Source: Caccoplasma sp905210875
Lineage (GTDB): Bacteria > Bacteroidota > Bacteroidia > Bacteroidales > UBA11471
Length of the DNA: 64,000 nucleotides
Direction of reading: 5' to 3'
Assembly (NCBI GenBank): GCA_963931635.1
Contig: OZ007034.1
Span: forward strand, 1,488,001 to 1,552,000
The notes under the pieces were generated by a model. It did not search any database and was not told the origin of the DNA. It saw only the letters and a list, made by a program, of their open reading frames with translations. Each line of letters starts with the position of its first letter. Positions within the stretch are counted from its first letter, which is position 1. Shown one piece after another: positions 59,320 through 64,000 of the stretch. A program made the translations under genes and the position numbers.

Positions 59320-59806
59320 TGATGTATGATAAGTCGGAGGGATCGGATACGGATATGAAGAAGTAAACGATAATAAGGTACAGGATAATGCCGATGAGGC
59401 CCGTAAAGAAACCTATCTTCACCCACTTCCCAGCCTCTTTACTTGCAACCATGGCTTCATCGTATTTTCCTAATTTTAACAAAGAACTTACTTTGCTGGC
59501 ATAGACGATGCCTACAATACCGAACGGCAGGCAGCAGAGTACCGTTATCAAGATAGACTCGACCAGCCAAGTGCGGGGCGCTATTTTCACTGTGGTAGAA
59601 TTGGCTTGGCCATTACTGTTATCGGTAGTGGGGGCGGGAGGCGGTGTGCCAAACAGGAAATTCAACTCACCCACTTCTTCGGCCGGCACCCATTCGGGCA
59701 TGCCCTGTCGCCAGACTTTTGTTTGAGGAGTAACGGGCATCTCTTTCAACTTTTTGAGGCTGAACGGCCCTTCGGTCTTTCCGTCGATTAAAATGTAATA
59801 TTCCAT
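59312..59806 (-). CDS. GYF_2-domain and CD225/dispanin-like membrane protein
   Basis: A 164-residue protein. Residues 1-55 form a GYF_2 (DUF4339) domain with MEYYILIDGKTEGPFSLKKL and VWRQGMPEWVPAEEVGEL, a proline-peptide-type fold. A Pro/Asn linker (TPPPAPTTDNSNGQANS) leads to a C-terminal CD225/dispanin region with two membrane helices (WLVESILITVLCCLPFGIVG and FFTGLIGIILYLIIVYFFIS) separated by the conserved basic helix ASKVSSLLKLGKYDEAMVAS. CD225 proteins include interferon-induced membrane proteins; in bacteria the role is not known. Coupled by overlap to DUF2752. Confidence 0.88.
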   Translation of the reverse strand: MEYYILIDGKTEGPFSLKKLKEMPVTPQTKVWRQGMPEWVPAEEVGELNFLFGTPPPAPTTDNSNGQANSTTVKIAPRTWLVESILITVLCCLPFGIVGIVYASKVSSLLKLGKYDEAMVASKEAGKWVKIGFFTGLIGIILYLIIVYFFISVSDPSDLSYINV

Positions 59807-59907
59807 AATATGAGGATAAATGGTGTAGTTGGTAGAATGGCGTTAGACCACGCAGAAAAGAGTTTTTTTACTTTCGGGTCTGCGTCAGAAACATACGGCC
59901 GGGATTC

Positions 59908-60411
59908 TCAGTTGATGGAGCCTGTGCAGTGCAGTTCGGCGGTGGCTGAGCCGGTGATGGTGCTGTATACAAATCGAGTGCCCGTCATCTCAAACTGGTT
60001 GCCACTGGTAAAGGTGAGCGTTGTCGTGTATTGGAATGTGCGTACACTGCTCGACAGCATCTGGGCCACCGAGAAACTCAGCCTAGCGGTGTTCTTGCCC
60101 GTCTTGGTGTAGGTATAGGTGCCCCAGTCGCGCGACCAGTTGCTCAGACAGTCGGTCTCGTTCAGGATAGTCAGTTGGGCATTCATCTCGGCATATTGTT
60201 TGCCGCCGCTGGTATAGTGACCGTCCCATTTGATGATGGTACCGCTTGGGAGATATTCCGGAACTTCGCCATTGATTCCAGATGGAGAGCCGTCGCCGTT
60301 CAAGTCGCCCATTCGATTGAACAAGTCTTCCTCTTTTGAGCAGGAGGTGAGCATACACATGCAGCCTATGGCGCTTATAAAAAGAAGTAAAAACAGATTT
60401 TGTGTTTTCAT
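59908..60411 (-). CDS. Small lipoprotein of unknown function
   Basis: Not recognised. A 167-residue lipoprotein from ATG 60411 (MKTQNLFLLLFISAIG), with lipobox MLTSC followed by SKEEDLFNRM. After an Asp/Gly stretch (GDLNGDGSPSGINGEVPEYL, possibly calcium-binding) comes a beta-rich domain with Thr/Ser-rich strands (AEMNAQLTILNETDCL, FQYTTTLTFTSGNQFEMTGT), perhaps lipocalin-like. The acidic residues after Cys suit surface export. A weak minus-strand -7 box (TATTTTTG, 60461-60454) lies 43 bp upstream. No partner gene is evident. Confidence 0.68.
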   Translation of the reverse strand: MKTQNLFLLLFISAIGCMCMLTSCSKEEDLFNRMGDLNGDGSPSGINGEVPEYLPSGTIIKWDGHYTSGGKQYAEMNAQLTILNETDCLSNWSRDWGTYTYTKTGKNTARLSFSVAQMLSSSVRTFQYTTTLTFTSGNQFEMTGTRFVYSTITGSATAELHCTGSIN

Positions 60412-60534
60412 GTCAGATTTATTTGAGGTGATTTCGGTACGGTCATTCTCATACAAAAATAATAATGATTATGATTCAATCACACATATTTGCTCTCTTT
60501 TTGTAAAAACGGATTGTTTTTTATGGATGAATAT

Positions 60535-60572
60535 AAAAAATCCCCGCAACACTGTAAGTCGCGGGGATTTTT
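60535..60572 (-). terminator. Intrinsic terminator of the GGGtGRT gene
   Basis: TCCCCGC (60541-60547) pairs with GCGGGGA (60561-60567), extended by A6 and T5 flanks; 13-base loop. On the minus strand the stem runs into six T, directly after the GGGtGRT gene. Confidence 0.85.
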
Positions 60573-60593
60573 CGTATAGAGAGGTACTCTATA

Positions 60594-61604
60594 TTACTTG
60601 TTGAGAGCGGTGGCTACGTCTACGGCGCAGGCTACGGTGCAACCTACCATGGGGTTGTTGCCGATGCCGAGGAAGCCCATCATCTCTACGTGGGCAGGTA
60701 CCGATGACGAACCGGCGAATTGGGCGTCGCTGTGCATACGGCCCATCGTGTCGGTCATACCGTAAGAGGCAGGTCCGGCAGCCATGTTGTCGGGGTGGAG
60801 GGTACGACCCGTTCCGCCGCCCGATGCTACCGAGAAGTATTTCTTGCCTTTTTCGATGCACTCTTTCTTGTAAGTGCCGGCTACGGGGTGTTGGAAGCGG
60901 GTGGGGTTGGTCGAGTTACCCGTAATGGATACATCTACGCCTTCGTGCCACATGATGGCTACACCTTCGCGTACGTCGTCGGCACCGTAGCATTTAACTT
61001 TGGCGCGGGGACCGTCTGAGTAGGCGATTTCGCGAACGATTTTCAGTTCACCGGTGTAGTAGTCAAACTGGGTCTGTACATAGGTGAAACCGTTGATACG
61101 CGAGATAATCTGGGCGGCGTCTTTTCCGAGACCGTTCAAGATGCAGCGCAGGGGCTCTTTACGCACTTTGTCGGCTTTGGCGGCGATTTTGATGGCACCT
61201 TCGGCGGCAGCGAACGATTCGTGGCCGGCGAGGAAGGCGAAGCATTTGGTCTCTTCGCGCAGCAGACGGGCGGCGAGGTTACCGTGGCCGAGGCCTACTT
61301 TACGGTCGTCGGCTACCGAGCCGGGAATGCAGAATGATTGCAGGCCGATACCGATGGCTTCGGCAGCTTCGGCAGCATTTTTGCAGCCTTTCTTCAAGGC
61401 GATGGCGCAACCTACAACGTAGGCCCACTTGGCGTTTTCGAAGCAGATGGGCTGTGTTTCTTCACAGGTTTTGTAGGGGTCAAGACCATATTTGTCGCAG
61501 ATGGCATTTGCCTCTTCGATGTCTTTGATGCCGTTTTCGTTGAGAGCAGCGATGATTTGTTTGATACGGCGTTCTTGGCTCTCGAATTTCACTTCTCTTA
61601 TCAT
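60594..61604 (-). CDS. GGGtGRT protein
   Basis: A 336-residue cytoplasmic protein of the family named for its motif, seen here as ASGGGTGRTLHPDN near residue 262. Function is not known. Several conserved Cys occur (ANAICDKYGLDPYKTCEETQ, AYVVGCAIALKKGCKNA, VGCTVACAVDVATALNK near the end), suggesting an iron-sulfur or thiol role. It follows a NifU-like scaffold gene by 18 bp in the same operon, a pairing I associate with this family in anaerobes. The family is restricted to anaerobic bacteria as far as I recall. Its start is ATG 61604 (MIREVKFESQERRIKQII). Confidence 0.9.
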   Translation of the reverse strand: MIREVKFESQERRIKQIIAALNENGIKDIEEANAICDKYGLDPYKTCEETQPICFENAKWAYVVGCAIALKKGCKNAAEAAEAIGIGLQSFCIPGSVADDRKVGLGHGNLAARLLREETKCFAFLAGHESFAAAEGAIKIAAKADKVRKEPLRCILNGLGKDAAQIISRINGFTYVQTQFDYYTGELKIVREIAYSDGPRAKVKCYGADDVREGVAIMWHEGVDVSITGNSTNPTRFQHPVAGTYKKECIEKGKKYFSVASGGGTGRTLHPDNMAAGPASYGMTDTMGRMHSDAQFAGSSSVPAHVEMMGFLGIGNNPMVGCTVACAVDVATALNK

Positions 61605-61622
61605 AGTGTCTTGTCCTCCTTC

Positions 61623-62324
61623 TTATTCTTTACGTGGGTCAATGTATTTTACTGCACCGGCCTCTTTCGAGAAGCGACCGTAGGTACCGGTTACTTTTTT
61701 CAGGGCTTCGTTGGCATCGGTACCTTTCTTGATTTCGTCCATGAATTTGCCCAGGTGTACAAATTCGTAGCCGCATATTTCGTCGTTCTTGTCGAGGGCG
61801 AGTGTTTTGATGTAACCTTCGGCCATTTCGAGGTAACGGGGACCTTTGGCGAGAGTGCCGTAGAGGGTACCCGTCTGACTGCGGAGACCTTTACCCAGGT
61901 CTTCGAGACCGGCACCAATCATGAGGCCGCCTTCGGAGAAAGCCGATTGCGAACGACCGTAAACGATTTGCAAGAACAGTTCGCGCATGGCGGTGTTGAT
62001 GGCGTCGCACACGAGGTCGGTGTTGAGCGCTTCGAGAATGGTCTTACCGGGGAGAATCTCCGATGCCATGGCGGCCGAGTGGGTCATACCCGAGCAACCG
62101 ATGGTCTCTACCAATGCTTCTTGTATGACACCGTCTTTTACATTAAGTGTCAGTTTGCAGGCACCTTGCTGGGGGGCGCACCATCCCACACCGTGGGTTA
62201 GACCCGAGATATCTATAACTTCTTTGGCTTTCACCCATTTTCCTTCTTCGGGAATAGGAGCGGGACCATGGTTAGGACCCTTCTTTACAACACACATGTG
62301 TTCTACTTCCTGTGAATAGATCAT
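61623..62324 (-). CDS. NifU-like iron-sulfur scaffold-related protein, GGGtGRT partner
   Basis: A 233-residue protein from ATG 62324 (MIYSQEVEHMCVVKKGPNHG); the open frame upstream covers the promoter and is not used. It resembles the NifU/IscU N-terminal fold: VGWCAPQQGACKLTLNV near residue 45 and ETIGCSGMTHSAAMASEIL near 70, with Cys at positions suited to bind a cluster. The C-terminal part is longer than in IscU and unrelated to nifU Fd or Nfu domains. It is the first gene of the operon with GGGtGRT, and likely supplies or stores an iron-sulfur cluster for it. No nifS or other isc/suf gene is nearby. Confidence 0.87.
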   Translation of the reverse strand: MIYSQEVEHMCVVKKGPNHGPAPIPEEGKWVKAKEVIDISGLTHGVGWCAPQQGACKLTLNVKDGVIQEALVETIGCSGMTHSAAMASEILPGKTILEALNTDLVCDAINTAMRELFLQIVYGRSQSAFSEGGLMIGAGLEDLGKGLRSQTGTLYGTLAKGPRYLEMAEGYIKTLALDKNDEICGYEFVHLGKFMDEIKKGTDANEALKKVTGTYGRFSKEAGAVKYIDPRKE

Positions 62325-62480
62325 AATGCTCTGGTTTTTAAATGTATAATATAATGTGTCTTGAATCTTCAAGCTCGGCGCTAAGAACTTTGCGGCGGGA
62401 AACGCTGTTATTATATAGTCTGTCGGAAGTCTGTTTTTCCTCTTGACCGGAAGCGTGTTACATCCCCGGCGAAATTGGGA

Positions 62481-62512
62481 CAAAGGTATATTTTTTTTCC
62501 CAATCAGACAAT
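62481..62512 (-). promoter_or_regulatory. Bacteroidales-type promoter of the NifU-like/GGGtGRT operon
   Basis: On the minus strand TACCTTTG (62488-62481) and ATTG (62512-62509) stand 20 bp apart. The leader is about 150 bases long, longer than usual, and could carry control elements. The divergent 325-bp gap 62325-62649 holds this promoter and the pfp promoter. Confidence 0.65.
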
Positions 62513-62568
62513 ATCTCCAAAAGGAGAAAAAATCGTGATTGATTTTTTTAGAATTTGAGTTTCATTTA

Positions 62569-62600
62569 TTTGGTAATACATAAAAAAAAACGCATATTTG
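62569..62600 (+). promoter_or_regulatory. Promoter of the PPi-phosphofructokinase gene
   Basis: TTTG at 62569-62572 and CATATTTG at 62593-62600 (one mismatch to TAnnTTTG), 20 bp apart. Leader of about 43 bases. Confidence 0.6.
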
Positions 62601-62649
62601 TAAGACTTTTTTAGAAATACAAGTTAACTCATCTTTAAATCGAATATCT

Positions 62650-64000
62650 ATGAAAAAGAGTGCATTGCAAGTGGCTCGTGCCGCATATCAGCCCAAGTTG
62701 CCCAAGTCTTTGACGGGCCCTGTGCGCATAAAGGAGGGCGAGTCTACACAGTCGGTTGCCGACCAAGAAGAGATTGCCGCCCTTTTCCCGAATACTTATG
62801 GAATGCCCGTTTTGTCGTTTGAGGCCTGCGAGGAAGAAAAATCGTACCCGGCCATCAACGTAGGTGTAATTCTTTCGGGGGGGCAGGCTCCTGGCGGACA
62901 CAATGTTATTGCCGGCCTTTTCGATGGAATCAAGAAAATGAACAAAGATTCTCGTCTTTTCGGCTTTTTGCTCGGCCCGGCCGGTCTCATCGACCACAAA
63001 TACATGGAACTCACGGCCGATATCATTGACGAATACCGTAATACGGGAGGTTTCGACATTATTGGCTCGGGGCGTACCAAACTTGAAAAGAAAGAACAGT
63101 TCGATAAGGGTCTTCAAATATTGAAGGATTTGAATATCACCGCATTGGTTATTATCGGTGGTGATGATTCCAATACCAATGCCTGCGTCCTTGCCGAGTA
63201 TTACAAGCAGATAGGTGCCGGTGTGCAGGTGATAGGTTGCCCCAAGACTATTGATGGTGACTTGAAAAACGAAATGATTGAAAGTTCGTTTGGTTTTGAC
63301 ACCGCTTGCAAAGTCTATTCCGAGGTTATCGGTAATATACAGCGCGACTGCAATTCGGCCAAGAAGTATTGGCATTTCATTAAGCTGATGGGTCGTTCGG
63401 CATCGCACATTGCCTTGGAATGTGCCTTGCAGACGCAGCCCAACATCTGCCTTATCTCCGAGGAGGTTGAGGCCAAGCAGCAGACGCTCGACGATATTGT
63501 CAATTACATCGCCAATGCCGTGGCCGTGCGTGCCTCGGAAGGAAGCAACTTCGGTACCGTTCTTATTCCCGAAGGTCTTATTGAGTTTATTCCGGCCATG
63601 AAGAAACTTATCGATGAATTGAATGATTTCCTGGCTGCACATGGTCATGAGTATGCCATGGTGCGCAAGTCGGAGCAGATTAATTACATCACGCAACATC
63701 TCTCGCCCGAGAATGCGGCTATCTACTCGACTTTGCCCGAGCCAGTGGCCCGTCAGCTCACGCTCGACCGCGACCCACATGGTAACGTGCAAGTTTCGCT
63801 TATTGAAACCGAGAAACTTCTGGCCGAGATGGTAGGTCGTCGATTGGCCGAGATGAAAGCCGAGGGAACCTATGTAGGAAAGTTTGCTACACAGACCCAC
63901 TTCTTCGGTTATGAAGGTCGTTGCGCCGCTCCCTCTAATTTTGATGCCAATTATTGTTATTCACTTGGATATACAGCTGCCATGCTCATCGGAGAGGGTC
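62650..64000 (+). CDS. pfp: Pyrophosphate-dependent 6-phosphofructokinase (truncated at window end)
   Basis: Reversible phosphorylation of fructose-6-phosphate with pyrophosphate in glycolysis. Some 450 residues are visible from ATG 62650 (MKKSALQVARAAYQPKLPKS) and the gene runs off the right edge; the family is about 550. Motifs: GVILSGGQAPGGHNVIAGLF at the phosphate site, IIGGDDSNTNACVLAEYYKQ where Asp-Asp (instead of Gly-Asp-Gly) marks the PPi-using type, CPKTIDGDLKNEMIESSFGF with the catalytic TIDGD, and MGRSASHIALECAL. It is of the long plant-beta-type class. Own promoter, divergent from the NifU-like gene. Confidence 0.94.
   Translation, partial: MKKSALQVARAAYQPKLPKSLTGPVRIKEGESTQSVADQEEIAALFPNTYGMPVLSFEACEEEKSYPAINVGVILSGGQAPGGHNVIAGLFDGIKKMNKDSRLFGFLLGPAGLIDHKYMELTADIIDEYRNTGGFDIIGSGRTKLEKKEQFDKGLQILKDLNITALVIIGGDDSNTNACVLAEYYKQIGAGVQVIGCPKTIDGDLKNEMIESSFGFDTACKVYSEVIGNIQRDCNSAKKYWHFIKLMGRSASHIALECALQTQPNICLISEEVEAKQQTLDDIVNYIANAVAVRASEGSNFGTVLIPEGLIEFIPAMKKLIDELNDFLAAHGHEYAMVRKSEQINYITQHLSPENAAIYSTLPEPVARQLTLDRDPHGNVQVSLIETEKLLAEMVGRRLAEMKAEGTYVGKFATQTHFFGYEGRCAAPSNFDANYCYSLGYTAAMLIGEG

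Noticed and set aside
59823..59860. tRNA-like stretch resembling a D-arm (GGTGTAGTTGGTAGAATGG) and anticodon arm
   Set aside because: The anticodon stem would need a bulge and neither a T-arm (GGTTCGA) nor a matching acceptor stem is present; at best a remnant or chance.
1..64000. Search for CRISPR arrays, IS elements, integrase genes and attachment sites
   Set aside because: No regularly spaced repeats, transposase or integrase motifs, or terminal inverted repeats around gene cargo were seen.

Overview
The window is a Bacteroidales chromosome segment. Signs of this are SusC/SusD pairs, lipoproteins with a Cys lipobox, translation starts without a Shine-Dalgarno sequence but with A-rich leaders, and promoters of the Bacteroides type (TTG-like -33 box, about 20 bp, TAnnTTTG -7 box). 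The roughly 50 % GC content and the gene set fit Barnesiellaceae or a close relative, but species cannot be fixed from sequence reading alone. No rRNA, tRNA, IS element, phage, integron or CRISPR array was seen.

Region 1 (1-29045) handles rhamnose-rich pectin. A rhamnose operon (rhaB partial, rhaA, rhaT, rhaD) runs directly into two secreted pectin hydrolases (GH105 and GH28). After a terminator and a 379-bp control region comes a long outer-membrane uptake operon: a glycosidase-like lipoprotein, a four-repeat FAS1 (fasciclin) lipoprotein, SusC-SusD, two more FAS1-type lipoproteins, and a second SusC-SusD. A terminator separates this from a giant DUF4450 protein. Three FAS1 lipoproteins between two SusCD pairs is the most unusual arrangement in the window.

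Region 2 (29046-37397) has an M16 peptidase, a PP2C-like phosphatase, a minus-strand group (metallophosphoesterase, unknown exported protein, GtrA) and a large orphan lipoprotein.

Region 3 (37418-44760) is a glutamate/glutamine acid-resistance locus (GadB, glutaminase, GadC, and an ion channel with an altered selectivity filter), followed by an MFS and a DMT exporter.

Region 4 (44786-49294) is a sodium-pumping methylmalonyl-CoA decarboxylase operon for propionate formation. Its small OadG subunit carries an extra periplasmic lamin-tail-like domain. dnaK follows with its own complex upstream region.

Region 5 (51875-58764) holds a pectin methylesterase-like protein, D-lactate dehydrogenase with an NhaC antiporter, and a four-gene phospholipid-headgroup operon (PgpA-like, GtrA, CDP-alcohol phosphatidyltransferase, AUR1-like PAP2). 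This operon looks like the Bacteroides inositol-lipid locus but has no inositol-phosphate synthase beside it.

Region 6 (58852-64000) has DUF2752 and GYF_2/CD225 membrane proteins, a small lipoprotein, the GGGtGRT protein with its NifU-like partner, and the start of a PPi-dependent phosphofructokinase.
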